Positions 1 to 10,294 of a stretch of DNA of 64,000 nucleotides are shown in pieces. Where the stretch lies: contig NC_020453.1 in NCBI RefSeq assembly GCF_000344805.1, forward strand, positions 3,877,001 to 3,941,000, read 5' to 3'. The stretch comes from Bradyrhizobium oligotrophicum S58. GTDB lineage: Bacteria; Pseudomonadota; Alphaproteobacteria; Rhizobiales; Xanthobacteraceae. Position 1 is the stretch's first letter, and the number at the start of each line of letters is the position of its first letter. The notes beneath the pieces are model-generated. The model was not told the DNA's origin. It worked only from the letters and a program-made list of their open reading frames with translations, and did no database searches. The position numbers and the translations under genes are program-made.

Positions 1-1
1 G

Positions 2-436
2 CTGTTCCCGATGTTCGTGGTGTTCTACGTCTCGGCGCTGGCCGAGACCAATCGCCCGCCGTTCGATCTCGTCGAGGCGGAGTCCGAGCTTGTCGCCGGC
101 TTCATGGTCGAATACGGCTCGACGCCATACCTGCTGTTCATGCTCGGCGAGTACGTTGCGATCACCACGATGTGCGCGCTGGCCACCATTCTCTTCCTTG
201 GAGGCTGGTTGCCGCCGATCGACCTGCCGCCGTTCAACTGGGTGCCGGGCGTCATCTGGTTCTCGCTCAAGCTGTTCTTCATGTTCTTCCTGATCGCGAT
301 GGCGAAAGCGATCGTGCCGCGCTACCGCTACGACCAGTTGATGCGCCTGGGCTGGAAAGTGTTCCTGCCACTGTCGCTGGCCATGGTGGTGATCGTCGCG
401 GGCGTGCTGCACTTCGCCGGCATCGCGCCGAAATGA
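2..436 (+). CDS. nuoH: NADH-quinone oxidoreductase subunit H (3' part)
   Basis: This is the C-terminal part of the complex I membrane subunit that links the quinone site to the proton-pumping arm. The reading frame is open from base 2, so the gene begins before the window. The visible 145 codons contain the family's conserved acidic loop ([20 protein letters not shown]), followed by hydrophobic helices and the short C-terminal cytoplasmic end. It lies 7 bases before nuoI in the same operon. Identification is firm from the loop motif and gene order. Confidence 0.96.
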   Translation: MFPMFVVFYVSALAETNRPPFDLVEAESELVAGFMVEYGSTPYLLFMLGEYVAITTMCALATILFLGGWLPPIDLPPFNWVPGVIWFSLKLFFMFFLIAMAKAIVPRYRYDQLMRLGWKVFLPLSLAMVVIVAGVLHFAGIAPK

Positions 437-443
437 GGCTGTC

Positions 444-932
444 ATGAACATCTCCGCCACCGCACGGTCGCTGCTGCTGCAGGAATTCGTATCGGCCTTC
501 TTCCTGGCGATGCGCTATTTCTTCCAGCCCAAGCCGACCCTCAACTATCCGTTCGAGAAGGGTCCGATCTCGCCGCGCTTCCGCGGTGAGCACGCGTTGC
601 GCCGCTACCCCAATGGCGAGGAGCGCTGCATCGCCTGCAAGCTGTGCGAGGCCGTCTGCCCGGCGCAGGCGATCACGATCGAGGCAGGTCCGCGCCGCAA
701 CGACGGTACCCGCCGCACGGTGCGCTACGACATCGACATGGTGAAGTGCATCTATTGCGGCCTGTGCCAGGAAGCCTGTCCGGTGGACGCCATCGTCGAG
801 GGACCGAACTTCGAGTTCGCGACCGAGACCCGCGAGGAGCTCTACTATGACAAGGCCAAGCTGCTCGCGAACGGCGACCGCTGGGAGCGCGAGATATCCA
901 AAGCCATCGCGCTCGACGCGCCGTACCGCTGA
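444..932 (+). CDS. nuoI: NADH-quinone oxidoreductase subunit I (2x 4Fe-4S)
   Basis: This 162-residue peripheral-arm subunit carries the N6a and N6b iron-sulfur clusters that pass electrons toward the quinone. Two ferredoxin-type motifs are visible: [12 protein letters not shown] (C62, C65, C68, C72) and [12 protein letters not shown] (C102, C105, C108, C112). The amphipathic N-terminus and the length are typical of alphaproteobacterial NuoI (TYKY). It sits between nuoH and nuoJ with gaps of 7 and 9 bases. Confidence 0.98.
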   Translation: MNISATARSLLLQEFVSAFFLAMRYFFQPKPTLNYPFEKGPISPRFRGEHALRRYPNGEERCIACKLCEAVCPAQAITIEAGPRRNDGTRRTVRYDIDMVKCIYCGLCQEACPVDAIVEGPNFEFATETREELYYDKAKLLANGDRWEREISKAIALDAPYR

Positions 933-941
933 GGCCGTCCG

Positions 942-1580
942 ATGATCCTTCCTGCGCTCTTCTTCTACCTGTTCGCGGCGGTCTGCGTGGCCTCGGCCGT
1001 GATGGTGATCGTCTCGAAGAACCCCGTTCATTCGGTGCTCTATCTGATCCTCGCCTTCGTCAACGCCTCCGGCCTGTTCGTGCTGATGGGTGCTGAATTC
1101 CTGGCGATGATCCTGGTCGTCGTCTATGTCGGCGCGGTCGCGGTGCTGTTCCTGTTCGTGATCATGATGCTCGACGTCGACTTCACCGAGTTGCGCGAGG
1201 GCTTCCTGCAATACATGCCGATCGGCCTCGTGATCGGAGGCATCTTCCTGTTTGAGCTCTTGCTGACCGTGTCCTATTGGGTCATCAACCCGACGACGCC
1301 GAAGGCGATCACGGCGGCGATCCCGACCAACGTCACCAACACCGAGGCGCTCGGCCTCGTGCTCTATACGAAATACATCCATTACTTCCAGCTGTCGGGC
1401 ATGATCCTGCTGGTGGCGATGATCGGCGCGATCGTGCTGACGCTCCGCCACAAGGCCAGCGTCAAGCGCCAGGACATCAACGTCCAGAACGCGCGCACGC
1501 CGGAGATGGCGATGGCGGTCCGCAAGGTCGCGGTCGGGCAGGGACTGCAGGATACGGATGCGGCGGAGTGGGTGAAATGA
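942..1580 (+). CDS. nuoJ: NADH-quinone oxidoreductase subunit J
   Basis: This 212-residue integral membrane subunit of complex I (ND6 family) has about five hydrophobic segments, including the glycine-rich stretch around [24 protein letters not shown] sequence (residues 50-75) that holds the family's pi-bulge helix. The hydrophilic C-terminus ends at a stop that overlaps the nuoK start (ATGA). Its place in the nuo operon makes the call secure. Confidence 0.97.
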   Translation: MILPALFFYLFAAVCVASAVMVIVSKNPVHSVLYLILAFVNASGLFVLMGAEFLAMILVVVYVGAVAVLFLFVIMMLDVDFTELREGFLQYMPIGLVIGGIFLFELLLTVSYWVINPTTPKAITAAIPTNVTNTEALGLVLYTKYIHYFQLSGMILLVAMIGAIVLTLRHKASVKRQDINVQNARTPEMAMAVRKVAVGQGLQDTDAAEWVK

Positions 1581-1885
1581 CCATCGGATTGGGACATTAC
1601 CTCGCCGTTGCGGCGATGCTGTTCACGCTCGGCATCCTCGGCATCTTCCTGAACCGCAAGAACATCATCGTCATCCTGATGTCGGTCGAGCTGATCCTGC
1701 TGGCGGTCAACATCAACCTGGTCGCGTTCTCGACGTTCCTGGGCGACATCGTAGGCCAGGTGTTCGCGCTGCTGGTGCTGACGGTGGCGGCGGCGGAAGC
1801 CGCGATCGGTCTGGCCGTGCTGGTGGTCTACTTCCGCAACCGCGGCTCGATCGCGGTCGAAGACGTCAATCTGATGAAGGGCTAA
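1577..1885 (+). CDS. nuoK: NADH-quinone oxidoreductase subunit K
   Basis: This 102-residue, three-helix membrane subunit (ND4L family) contains conserved glutamates in helices two and three ([12 protein letters not shown] and [11 protein letters not shown]) that take part in proton translocation. The start is the ATG at 1577, overlapping the nuoJ stop by four bases and giving the normal NuoK N-terminus; the open frame further upstream is only the shadow of nuoJ. Confidence 0.97.
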   Translation: MTIGLGHYLAVAAMLFTLGILGIFLNRKNIIVILMSVELILLAVNINLVAFSTFLGDIVGQVFALLVLTVAAAEAAIGLAVLVVYFRNRGSIAVEDVNLMKG

Positions 1886-1950
1886 GGGCGCATGATCCGC
1901 AACTGTGGGGGCCGGCTCGCCGGCAAGGTCATGCGTAAGGGAACGGGCAA

Positions 1951-4026
1951 ATGATCCAGGCCATCGTCTTTCTGCCGCTGCTCGGCGCCATCCTGGCCGG
2001 CCTGATCGCGCTGCTCGGCGCGCATGCGCGCCATCCGAGCGGTGACGCGGTCGAGCATCACGATCACGGCGATCACCATGCCGCGCATGCGGACCATGCG
2101 CATGACGACCACGCCCATGGCGGTCACGACGATCATCATGTCGCGGAGCCGCCGGCCGCCGGCACCTGGGCCGCACAGATTATCACGACGGGGCTGCTGT
2201 TCGTGTCGGCCGCGCTGTCCTGGGCGATGCTGGTCAGCGTCGGCTTCATGCATCACGAAGCCGGGGTGAAGGAGCTGCTGCCCTGGATCAATTCCGGCGA
2301 GCTGCAGGTCTCCTGGGCGCTGCGCGTCGATACGCTGACGGCCGTCATGCTGGTCGTGGTGACGAGCGTGTCCTCGCTCGTGCATCTTTATTCGATCGGC
2401 TACATGGACGAGGATCCGAACCGTCCGCGCTTCTTTTCCTATCTCTCGCTGTTCACCTTCGCGATGCTGATGCTGGTGACTGCGAACAATCTGGTGCAGC
2501 TGTTCTTCGGCTGGGAAGGCGTCGGTCTGGCGAGCTATCTGCTGATCGGCTTCTGGTTCCAGAAGCCCTCGGCCAACGCCGCCGCCATCAAGGCCTTCGT
2601 CGTCAACCGCGTCGGCGATTTCGGCTTCGCGCTCGGCATCTTCGCGATCTTCCTGCTGACGAAGTCCACCGACTTCGAGACCATCTTCGCCGCCGCGCCA
2701 AGCATTGCCGGCAAGACGACCATCAACTTCCTCGGCTGGCATGCGGATGCGCTGACGTTGACCTGCCTGCTGCTGTTCATGGGCGCGATGGGCAAATCGG
2801 CGCAGTTCCTGCTGCACACCTGGCTGCCTGACGCGATGGAAGGTCCGACCCCGGTTTCGGCGCTGATCCACGCCGCGACCATGGTCACCGCCGGCGTGTT
2901 CATGGTCGCGCGCCTGTCCCCGCTGTTCGAGCTGGCCCCGAACGCGCAGGCCGTCGTGATGTTCTTCGGTGCCACGACCGCGTTCTTCGCCGCGACCGTC
3001 GGCCTCGTGCAGAACGACATCAAGCGTATCGTCGCCTATTCGACCTGCTCGCAGCTCGGCTACATGTTCGTGGCGATGGGAGCAGGGGCCTATTCGGTCG
3101 GCATGTTCCATCTGTTCACGCACGCCTTCTTCAAGGCGCTGCTGTTCTTGGGCTCCGGCTCGGTGATCTATGCGATGCATCACGAACAGGACATCCGCAA
3201 CATGGGCGGCCTGTGGCGCAAGATCCCGTACACCTTCGCGGTGATGACGGTCGGCACCCTGGCGCTGACCGGCTTCCCGGGCTTCGCCGGCTTCTTCTCC
3301 AAGGATGCGATCATCGAGGCCGCCTATGCCGCGCACAACCCGTTCGCGACCTACGCCTACTTCCTGACGATCGCGGCGGCCGGCCTGACCTCGTTCTATT
3401 CCTGGCGCCTGGTCTGGAAGACCTTCTTCGGCACGCCGCATGACCAGCATCACTACGATGCTGCGCATGAGAGCCCGATCTGGATGCTGATCCCGATCGG
3501 CGTGCTCGCGGCTGGTTCGATCCTGGCGGGCTTCCCGTTCAAGGCCCTGTTCACCGATCCCCATGGTGTCGAGGCCTTCTTCGGCGAGTCGCTGAAGATG
3601 AACCCGCACATCCTGGAAGACATGGAGCACATGCCGTTCTGGCTGGGACAGCTGCCCTTCATCATGATGGTGCTCGGCTTCGCCGTGTCCTACGTCTTCT
3701 ATGTCAGCCGTCCGTACATCCCGGAGGAACTGGCGAGCCAGCAGCCGCTGCTCTACAAGTTCCTGCTCAACAAGTGGTACTTCGACGAGCTGTATGATTT
3801 GATCTTCGTCCGTCCGGCGAAGTGGCTCGGCCGCTTCCTCTGGAAGAAGGGCGACGGCTTCGTCATCGACGGGTTCGGTCCGGACGGCGTCTCGGCGCGG
3901 GTGCTCGACATCACGCGCAACGTCGTCAAGATCCAGACCGGTTATCTCTATCATTATGCCTTTGCCATGCTGATCGGCGTTGCCGGCCTGATCACCTGGT
4001 TCATGTTCATGGGAGGCCAGCAATGA
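1951..4026 (+). CDS. nuoL: NADH-quinone oxidoreductase subunit L
   Basis: This 691-residue antiporter-like subunit (ND5 family) lies at the distal end of the complex I membrane arm. Conserved features are the HLYSIGYM motif, the ion-path glutamate in [38 protein letters not shown], and a long C-terminal lateral-helix region. Oddly, the loop after the first helix (residues 25-63) is packed with histidine: 15 His, mixed with Asp and Ala, before the next hydrophobic segment at about 72. The gene ends in an ATGA overlap with nuoM. Confidence 0.97.
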   Translation: MIQAIVFLPLLGAILAGLIALLGAHARHPSGDAVEHHDHGDHHAAHADHAHDDHAHGGHDDHHVAEPPAAGTWAAQIITTGLLFVSAALSWAMLVSVGFMHHEAGVKELLPWINSGELQVSWALRVDTLTAVMLVVVTSVSSLVHLYSIGYMDEDPNRPRFFSYLSLFTFAMLMLVTANNLVQLFFGWEGVGLASYLLIGFWFQKPSANAAAIKAFVVNRVGDFGFALGIFAIFLLTKSTDFETIFAAAPSIAGKTTINFLGWHADALTLTCLLLFMGAMGKSAQFLLHTWLPDAMEGPTPVSALIHAATMVTAGVFMVARLSPLFELAPNAQAVVMFFGATTAFFAATVGLVQNDIKRIVAYSTCSQLGYMFVAMGAGAYSVGMFHLFTHAFFKALLFLGSGSVIYAMHHEQDIRNMGGLWRKIPYTFAVMTVGTLALTGFPGFAGFFSKDAIIEAAYAAHNPFATYAYFLTIAAAGLTSFYSWRLVWKTFFGTPHDQHHYDAAHESPIWMLIPIGVLAAGSILAGFPFKALFTDPHGVEAFFGESLKMNPHILEDMEHMPFWLGQLPFIMMVLGFAVSYVFYVSRPYIPEELASQQPLLYKFLLNKWYFDELYDLIFVRPAKWLGRFLWKKGDGFVIDGFGPDGVSARVLDITRNVVKIQTGYLYHYAFAMLIGVAGLITWFMFMGGQQ

Positions 4027-5531
4027 CCACCTGGCCAATTCTCTCCGTCGTCACCTTCCTTCCCGTCGTTGGCGCGCTGCTGATCTACCTGGTGCGCGGC
4101 GATGACGAGGCTGCCCGGCGCAATGCACGCTGGATCGCGCTGTGGACCACGCTGATCACCTTCGCGGTGTCGGTGATCCTGGTGCTGCGCTTCGATCCCG
4201 GCCAGACCGACTTCCAGTTCGTCGAGAAGTCGAACTGGCTGGCTGCCGGCATCAGCTATCACATGGGCGTCGATGGCATCTCGCTGCCGTTCGTGATCCT
4301 GACCACCGCCTTGATGCCGTTCTGCATCGTGGCGAGCTGGAAGTCGGTCACCAACCGGCTGCGCGAATACATGATGGCGTTCCTGATCCTGGAAACGCTG
4401 ATGGTCGGCACGTTCTCGGCGCTCGACCTCGTGCTGTTCTATCTGTTCTTCGAGGGCGGCCTGATCCCGATGTTCCTGATCATCGGCGTCTGGGGCGGCC
4501 CGCGCCGGGTCTACGCGTCCTTCAAGTTCTTCCTGTACACGCTGCTCGGCTCGGTCCTGATGCTGCTGGCCATCATGGCGCTGTACTGGAACGCCGGCAC
4601 GACCGACATTCCGACCCTGATGCACACGGCGGTGCCGCGCTCGTTGCAGACCTGGGCCTGGCTTGCCTTCTTCGCGTCCTTCGCGGTGAAGATGCCGATG
4701 TGGCCGGTGCACACCTGGCTGCCGGATGCACATGTCGAGGCGCCGACCGCGGGCTCGGTGATCCTGGCCGCGATCCTGCTGAAGATGGGCGGTTACGGCT
4801 TCCTGCGCTTCTCGCTGCCGATGTTCCCGCTGGCCTCGCACGACTTCGCGCCGCTGGTCTTCACACTGTCGGCGATCGCAATCATCTACACCTCGCTGGT
4901 CGCGCTGATGCAGGAAGACATCAAGAAGCTCATTGCCTACTCGTCGGTGGCGCATATGGGCTTCGTGACGATGGGCATCTTCGCGGGCACCATGCAGGGC
5001 GTGGCCGGCGGCGTGTTCCAGATGATCTCGCACGGCATCGTCTCGGGTGCGCTGTTCCTCTGCGTCGGCATCGTCTACGACCGGATGCACACCCGCGAGA
5101 TCGCGGCCTATGGCGGCCTCGTCAACCGGATGCCGGTCTACGCGCTGGTGTTCATGGTGTTCACCATGGCCAATGTCGGTCTGCCCGGCACCTCAGGCTT
5201 CGTCGGCGAGTTCATGACCCTGCTCGGCACCTTCAAGGTGTCGATCCCGACCGCGTTCTTCGCGACCTTTGGCGTCATCCTGTCGGCCTGCTATGCGCTG
5301 TGGCTCTACCGCAAGGTGGTGTTCGGCGCGCTGACCAAGCCGTCGCTCGCAAGCATCAAGGACCTGACCTTGCGTGAGGGCGTGATCCTGTTTCCGCTGG
5401 TGGCGCTGACCATCCTGTTCGGCGTCTATCCGAAGCCGATCCTCGACATGTCGGCGGCGTCGGTGCAGCAGCTCGTGACCAACTACAATACAGCCGTGAC
5501 GGCCGTGAAGGCCGCCGCGCTGCTCCAATGA
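4023..5531 (+). CDS. nuoM: NADH-quinone oxidoreductase subunit M
   Basis: This 502-residue antiporter-like proton-pumping subunit (ND4 family) carries the conserved [17 protein letters not shown] stretch with its key glutamate, and [20 protein letters not shown]. The start is the ATG at 4023, which overlaps the nuoL stop; the frame is open upstream only because it shadows nuoL. About 14 membrane helices are expected. nuoN follows 25 bases downstream. Confidence 0.97.
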   Translation: MTTWPILSVVTFLPVVGALLIYLVRGDDEAARRNARWIALWTTLITFAVSVILVLRFDPGQTDFQFVEKSNWLAAGISYHMGVDGISLPFVILTTALMPFCIVASWKSVTNRLREYMMAFLILETLMVGTFSALDLVLFYLFFEGGLIPMFLIIGVWGGPRRVYASFKFFLYTLLGSVLMLLAIMALYWNAGTTDIPTLMHTAVPRSLQTWAWLAFFASFAVKMPMWPVHTWLPDAHVEAPTAGSVILAAILLKMGGYGFLRFSLPMFPLASHDFAPLVFTLSAIAIIYTSLVALMQEDIKKLIAYSSVAHMGFVTMGIFAGTMQGVAGGVFQMISHGIVSGALFLCVGIVYDRMHTREIAAYGGLVNRMPVYALVFMVFTMANVGLPGTSGFVGEFMTLLGTFKVSIPTAFFATFGVILSACYALWLYRKVVFGALTKPSLASIKDLTLREGVILFPLVALTILFGVYPKPILDMSAASVQQLVTNYNTAVTAVKAAALLQ

Positions 5532-5556
5532 GACCCCAGAGGTCGGGACAAAGACG

Positions 5557-6984
5557 ATGATCGAGAATCTTGGGGCTCAGCTTTGGGTGGTGCTGCCGGA
5601 GCTGCTGCTGGCGTTGGGCGCCATGGCGCTGCTGATGCTGGGCGCATTTCGCGGGCAGGGGACGACGGGGCTCGTCACTTGGCTCGCGGTCGTGCTGCTG
5701 ATCGTGGTCGGCATCCTGGTGCTGAGGCAGCCGGGCGGGCAGGCGTTCGGCGGCAGCTTCATTTCTGACAGCTATGCGCGCTTCCTGAAGATTCTGGCGC
5801 TGATCGGCTCGATCGCCACCCTCGTGATGTCGACCGAGTTCTTGTCGTCGCCTGATCGGCGCATTTTCGAATACGCGATCCTGGTGCTGCTCTCGACGCT
5901 CGGCATGCTGGTGCTGATCTCGGCCGGTGACCTGATCACGCTCTATCTCGGCCTCGAGCTGATGTCGCTCGCGCTCTACGTGGTCGCGGCCAGCCATCGC
6001 GACAACGTCAAGTCGACCGAAGCCGGCCTGAAGTATTTCGTGCTCGGCGCGCTGTCCTCCGGCATGCTGCTCTACGGCGCCTCGCTGATCTACGGCTTCA
6101 CCGGCACGGTGAGCTTTGCCGGGATCGCGGCGGCCACCAAGACAGGTAGCGTCGGCATCATCTTCGGCCTCGTGTTCCTGTTCGCCGGCATGTGCTTCAA
6201 GGTGTCGGCGGTGCCGTTCCACATGTGGACGCCGGACGTCTATGAAGGCGCGCCGACGCCGGTGACGGCGTTCTTCGCCTCCGCGCCAAAGGTCGCGGCG
6301 ATCGCCGTGTTCGCGCGCGTGGCCCTGACCGCATTCCCCGGCATCACCTTCCAGTGGCAGCAGATCATCGTCTTCGTCTCGATCGCCTCGATGGCGCTGG
6401 GCTCGTTCGCGGCCATCGGGCAGACCAACATCAAGCGCCTGATGGCGTATTCCTCGATCGGCCATATGGGCTTTGCGCTGGTCGGCCTCGCCGCCGGCAC
6501 GGTCGAGGGCGCGCAGGGCGTGCTGACCTACATCGCGATCTATGTCGCCATGACCTTGGGGTCGTTCGCGGTGATCATGGCGATCAAGCGCAATGGCCAG
6601 TCGTTCGAGAAGATCAGCGATTTCTCGGGGCTGTCGCGCACCAATCCGCTGCTCGCCTTCTTCTTCGCGATGCTGTTGTTCTCGCTGGCTGGCGTTCCGC
6701 CGCTCGCGGGCTTCTTCGCCAAATGGTACGTGTTCGTCGCGGCGATCAAGGGCGGGCTGTTCACGCTCTCGGTGATCGGTGTGCTGACCAGCGTGGTCGG
6801 CGCCTACTACTACCTGCTGATCGTCAAGACGATGTATTTCGACGAGCCGCTCGCCACGCTGGATCCGGTCCGGATCGAGCTGCGCACCGTGCTCGCGATC
6901 TCCGGCATCTTCAACATCCTGTTCTTCGCCTATCCGGGCCCGCTGGTCAGCGCGGCCGCGGCCGCGGCGAAGTCGCTGTTCTAG
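5557..6984 (+). CDS. nuoN: NADH-quinone oxidoreductase subunit N
   Basis: This 475-residue antiporter-like subunit (ND2 family) is the last structural gene of the complex I operon. It shows LYLGLELMSLALYVV with the conserved glutamate and VPFHMWTPDVYEGAPTPVTA, both diagnostic of NuoN. Its TAG stop is directly followed, with no gap, by the birA ATG, so birA and RNase J are probably co-transcribed with nuo. Confidence 0.97.
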   Translation: MIENLGAQLWVVLPELLLALGAMALLMLGAFRGQGTTGLVTWLAVVLLIVVGILVLRQPGGQAFGGSFISDSYARFLKILALIGSIATLVMSTEFLSSPDRRIFEYAILVLLSTLGMLVLISAGDLITLYLGLELMSLALYVVAASHRDNVKSTEAGLKYFVLGALSSGMLLYGASLIYGFTGTVSFAGIAAATKTGSVGIIFGLVFLFAGMCFKVSAVPFHMWTPDVYEGAPTPVTAFFASAPKVAAIAVFARVALTAFPGITFQWQQIIVFVSIASMALGSFAAIGQTNIKRLMAYSSIGHMGFALVGLAAGTVEGAQGVLTYIAIYVAMTLGSFAVIMAIKRNGQSFEKISDFSGLSRTNPLLAFFFAMLLFSLAGVPPLAGFFAKWYVFVAAIKGGLFTLSVIGVLTSVVGAYYYLLIVKTMYFDEPLATLDPVRIELRTVLAISGIFNILFFAYPGPLVSAAAAAAKSLF

Positions 6985-7788
6985 ATGACGTTTGCGCTGG
7001 GGCCTCGTGCCGCGAAGGCCGGCTACGGGCTCGTCGCGTTCGATCAGGCCGGGTCGACCAATGCGGAGGCTCTTGCGTCCGCGCGCCGCGGCGATACCAG
7101 GCGGTCCTGGTTCGTCACATCGGAGCAGACGGCGGGGCGTGGGCGGCGCCAGCGGCCCTGGATCGCCCCGCGCGGCAATCTGGCCTCGAGCGTGCTGGAA
7201 GTGCTGAGCGTGGCTCCTGCAGTTGCGGCTACCCTCGGATTCGCCGCAGGCCTCGCCATCGAGACCGCGTTGCGCCAGGTAAGCCTCGAGGCTGCGCTGC
7301 GGTCGGGAGGCCGCGCGTCTTTCGCGCTGAAATGGCCGAATGACGTGCTGGCTGACGGGCGCAAGATCGTCGGCATGCTGCTCGAAGCGGAGCAGGTGGC
7401 GGGCGGGCTCGCCGTCGTCGCCGGCATCGGAACAAATGTGGTCGCGGCGCCGCCGGATATCCCGACACCGGCGGTCTCGTTGGCGGACCTGGGCGTCCAG
7501 GTGACGGCCGAGGATCTGTTCTCGGCGCTGTCCGATGCCTGGGTCGAATATTTCGGCATCTGGAATGAGGGACGGGGCTTCGGTGACATCCGCAAGCTCT
7601 GGCTGGAGCGGGCAGCAGGCCTCGGCCAGCCGGTCGCCATCAGGTCCGGACATGCTATCATCGAGGGGATTTTCGACACGATCGATGAACAGGGTTGTAT
7701 GCTGGTGCGGACCGCGGAGGGACGATTGGAGCCGATCACGGCAGGCGATGTTCATTTCGGCTCGGTCGCCTCCCAAGGAGCGGTTTAG
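6985..7788 (+). CDS. birA: Biotin--[acetyl-CoA-carboxylase] ligase, monofunctional
   Basis: This enzyme activates biotin as biotinyl-AMP and attaches it to the carboxylase carrier lysine. The 267 residues comprise only the catalytic and C-terminal domains; the DNA-binding N-terminus of enterobacterial BirA is absent, so it is not expected to repress transcription itself. Motifs are AGRGRRQRPW (biotinyl-AMP loop) and KWPNDVLADGRKIVGMLLE (lysine-containing active site). It is sandwiched without gaps between nuoN and the RNase J gene. Confidence 0.93.
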   Translation: MTFALGPRAAKAGYGLVAFDQAGSTNAEALASARRGDTRRSWFVTSEQTAGRGRRQRPWIAPRGNLASSVLEVLSVAPAVAATLGFAAGLAIETALRQVSLEAALRSGGRASFALKWPNDVLADGRKIVGMLLEAEQVAGGLAVVAGIGTNVVAAPPDIPTPAVSLADLGVQVTAEDLFSALSDAWVEYFGIWNEGRGFGDIRKLWLERAAGLGQPVAIRSGHAIIEGIFDTIDEQGCMLVRTAEGRLEPITAGDVHFGSVASQGAV

Positions 7789-9459
7789 ATGGCACGTCCC
7801 GACGAACTGACATTTGCTCCGCTCGGCGGCGTGGGCGAGATCGGCATGAACCTGTCGATCTACGGGCTCGGCAATCGCCATCAGCGCTCCTGGCTCGCGA
7901 TCGATCTCGGCGTCTCCTTCGGCGACGAGGAGCATCTGCCGGGCATCGACCTGATCATGCCGGACGTCGCTTTCCTCGAGAAGCAACGCAACAATCTGGT
8001 CGGCCTGGTGCTGACGCATGCGCATGAAGACCATTTCGGCGCGATCATCGATCTGTGGCCGCGGCTGAAATGCCCGATCTACGCGACCAAGTTCAGCGCC
8101 GCGTTGTTCGAGGCCAAGTGCGAGGCCGAGCGGCTGCCGGCGAAGATTCCGGTCACCGTGATCCCCTCGGGCGGCCGCGTCGACATCGGCCCGTTCAACG
8201 TCGAATTCATTCCGGTCGCGCATTCGATTCCGGAATCGCATGCGCTGGCGATCCACACCGAGGTCGGCACCGTCCTGCACACCGGTGACTGGAAGATCGA
8301 TCCGACGCCGGTGCTGGGAGCGCCGACCGATGAGAAGCGGCTGCGCGAGCTCGGCGATGCCGGGCTTCTCGCCTTGATCGGCGATTCCACCAACGCCGTG
8401 CGCGAAGGACGCTCGCCATCCGAGGCCGAGGTCGCCAAGACCATCACGACCCTGGTGAAGGAGGCGCGGGGCCGCGTCGCCGTCACCACCTTCGCCTCCA
8501 ACGTCGCGCGCATTCGCGCCGTCGCGGAGGCTGCACGCGAAGCCGAGCGCGAGGTCGTCATCGTCGGCCGCGCCATGGAGCGTGTGGTGCAGGTCGCGCG
8601 CGAAACCGGGTATCTCGACGGCGTGCAGAATTTCCGTGGCATGGACCTCTACGGCCACTTCCCGGCGGACAAGGTGTTGGCGCTGTGCACCGGCAGCCAG
8701 GGCGAGGCGCGCGCCGCGCTGGCGCGTATCGCCAATGACGATCATCCGCTGGTCACGTTGAACAAGGGCGATACCGTCATCTTCTCGTCGCGCACCATCC
8801 CGGGCAACGAGAAGGCGGTCGGTGCCGTCATCAACGGGCTGGTGCAGCAGGGCATCGAGATCATCACCGACCGCAACCATCTCGTTCACGTCTCCGGCCA
8901 TCCGCGCCGCGACGAGCTGCGCGACATGATCGCGTGGACGCGGCCGCAGCTTCTGATCCCGGTGCATGGCGAGGCGCTGCATCTGCACGAGCACGCCCGT
9001 CTCGCGCGCGCTTGCGGCGTGCCCAAGGTCATCACCTGCCGCAACGGCGATCTGGTCAAGCTCGGCCCCGGTGATCCCGGGATCATCGACCAGCTGCCGG
9101 CGGGGCGTCTCTACAAGGACGGGTCCATCGTCGAGGACTCGAAGTCGCGCGCTGTGGTCGAACGCCGCAAGATGGCCTTCGCCGGCTGCATCTTCGTGGC
9201 GCTCGCGATCACCGAGAAGGGCGAGCTCGCCGACGATCCCGAAGTCGACATGGTCGGCATCCCCGAGAAGAATGCGGCGGGCGAACCGATGGACGACATC
9301 GTGTTCGACGCCGTGGTGTCGACTTTCGAAGGGCTGCCGCGGGCGCGTCGGCGCGATCCGGATGCTGCGGCAGAATCGGTGCGGCGGGCGGTGCGCTCCG
9401 CCGTGAACGAGCAGTGGGGCAAGAAGCCGATCTGTCTCGTGCACGTCTTGGAAGTCTGA
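7789..9459 (+). CDS. rnj: Ribonuclease J
   Basis: This 556-residue metallo-beta-lactamase/beta-CASP nuclease is the RNase J 5'-3' exo-/endoribonuclease for mRNA decay and rRNA maturation. The zinc motif THAHEDH gives H77, H79, D81 and H82. Further metal and CASP motifs are GDWKIDPTP, GDSTNA and HVSGHP. An AAGGAG ribosome site (about 7774) precedes the ATG, which follows the birA stop directly. In Rhizobiales this gene commonly sits after nuoN and birA, as here. Confidence 0.95.
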   Translation: MARPDELTFAPLGGVGEIGMNLSIYGLGNRHQRSWLAIDLGVSFGDEEHLPGIDLIMPDVAFLEKQRNNLVGLVLTHAHEDHFGAIIDLWPRLKCPIYATKFSAALFEAKCEAERLPAKIPVTVIPSGGRVDIGPFNVEFIPVAHSIPESHALAIHTEVGTVLHTGDWKIDPTPVLGAPTDEKRLRELGDAGLLALIGDSTNAVREGRSPSEAEVAKTITTLVKEARGRVAVTTFASNVARIRAVAEAAREAEREVVIVGRAMERVVQVARETGYLDGVQNFRGMDLYGHFPADKVLALCTGSQGEARAALARIANDDHPLVTLNKGDTVIFSSRTIPGNEKAVGAVINGLVQQGIEIITDRNHLVHVSGHPRRDELRDMIAWTRPQLLIPVHGEALHLHEHARLARACGVPKVITCRNGDLVKLGPGDPGIIDQLPAGRLYKDGSIVEDSKSRAVVERRKMAFAGCIFVALAITEKGELADDPEVDMVGIPEKNAAGEPMDDIVFDAVVSTFEGLPRARRRDPDAAAESVRRAVRSAVNEQWGKKPICLVHVLEV

Positions 9460-9503
9460 CGCGGCCGATCGGACGGCAGCGCAGAACAGAACGGGAGGAT
9501 GCA

Positions 9504-9908
9504 ATGCTGGGCCGGCTCAATCACGTCGCCATCGCGGTCAAGGACGCCGAGAAGGCGGCCAGGATCTACGGTGCGGCTTTCGGCGCCGAGATCTCGCCAG
9601 CCGTCGCGCTGCCGGAGCACGGTGTGATCACCGTGTTCGTGACCCTGCCCAATACCAAGATCGAGTTCATCCAGCCGCTCGGTGAAGCCTCGCCGATCGC
9701 GAAGTTTCTGGAGCGCAATGCAGATGGCGGCATCCACCACGTCTGCTACGAGGTGGCCGACATCATCGCGTCGCGCGATACCCTGATCAAGGAAGGCGCC
9801 CGCGTGCTCGGTGACGGCCAGCCGAAGATCGGTGCTCACGGCAAGCCGGTGCTGTTCTTGCATCCGAAGGATTTTTCCGGCGCGCTCGTCGAGATCGAAC
9901 AGGCCTGA
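9504..9908 (+). CDS. mce: Methylmalonyl-CoA epimerase
   Basis: This 134-residue glyoxalase/VOC-fold enzyme interconverts (R)- and (S)-methylmalonyl-CoA in propionate catabolism. It has the repeat beta-alpha-beta pattern with metal ligands in LNHVAIAV (His), GGIHHVCYEV (His) and ALVEIEQ (Glu). The start at 9504 follows a GGGAGG ribosome site and gives the standard N-terminus; the longer open frame overlaps rnj and is rejected. Confidence 0.94.
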   Translation: MLGRLNHVAIAVKDAEKAARIYGAAFGAEISPAVALPEHGVITVFVTLPNTKIEFIQPLGEASPIAKFLERNADGGIHHVCYEVADIIASRDTLIKEGARVLGDGQPKIGAHGKPVLFLHPKDFSGALVEIEQA

Positions 9909-9920
9909 GGCATCGGCGAC

Positions 9921-10196
9921 ATGGCCTACATCATCTCCACCTGGCTCGCGATCTACTTCGTGCTGTGGTGGGTCACGCTGTTCGTGACCCTGCCATTCGG
10001 CGTGCGCAGCCAGCACGAAACCGGCGGTGCCTCGCCGGGCACCGATCCCGGCGCGCCAACGATCAGCCTGATGGGCCGCCGCCTGATCTGGACGACGCTG
10101 CTATCGGCCGTGGTCTTCGGCCTGGGGCTCGCGGCGTATCAGGCCGGCTATCTCAGCATCGAGCGGCTGTCGCGCCTGATGGGAATTCCGTTCTAG
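9921..10196 (+). CDS. DUF1467 family small membrane protein
   Basis: This 91-residue protein has two hydrophobic helices (residues 5-25 and about 53-75) joined by a Gly/Pro/Ser-rich loop containing the conserved LPFGVRSQ stretch that marks DUF1467. Its function is unknown. It is regularly found after mce in Rhizobiales, before proS. Here the expected neighbour proS is displaced by about 12.8 kb. An intrinsic terminator follows at 10223. Confidence 0.85.
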   Translation: MAYIISTWLAIYFVLWWVTLFVTLPFGVRSQHETGGASPGTDPGAPTISLMGRRLIWTTLLSAVVFGLGLAAYQAGYLSIERLSRLMGIPF

Positions 10197-10222
10197 TTCG
10201 CTTGCATCGCACAGCAAACCCG

Positions 10223-10254
10223 AAGCCGACGCACGGACGTGCGCCGGCTTTTTT
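10223..10254 (+). terminator. Rho-independent terminator after the nuo-DUF1467 unit
   Basis: Arms AAGCCG-a-CGCAC (10223-10234) and GTGCG-c-CGGCTT (10239-10250) pair around a GGAC loop and run into six T residues. It sits 27 bases after the DUF1467 stop and just before the mtnK ribosome site. Confidence 0.85.
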
Positions 10255-10294
10255 GCTATAGGAGGTCAAAACAAGATTCATAGGGAGGTTGCGC

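Noticed and set aside
1882..4038. 718-codon minus-strand frame opposite nuoL
   Set aside because: Low-complexity His/Arg/Glu-rich translation of the complementary strand of a well-supported gene.
5356..9504. 1382-codon open frame on the minus strand
   Set aside because: It is antisense to nuoM, nuoN, birA and rnj, is packed with Arg/Asp/His from high-GC third-position bias, and has no domain. It is a shadow frame.
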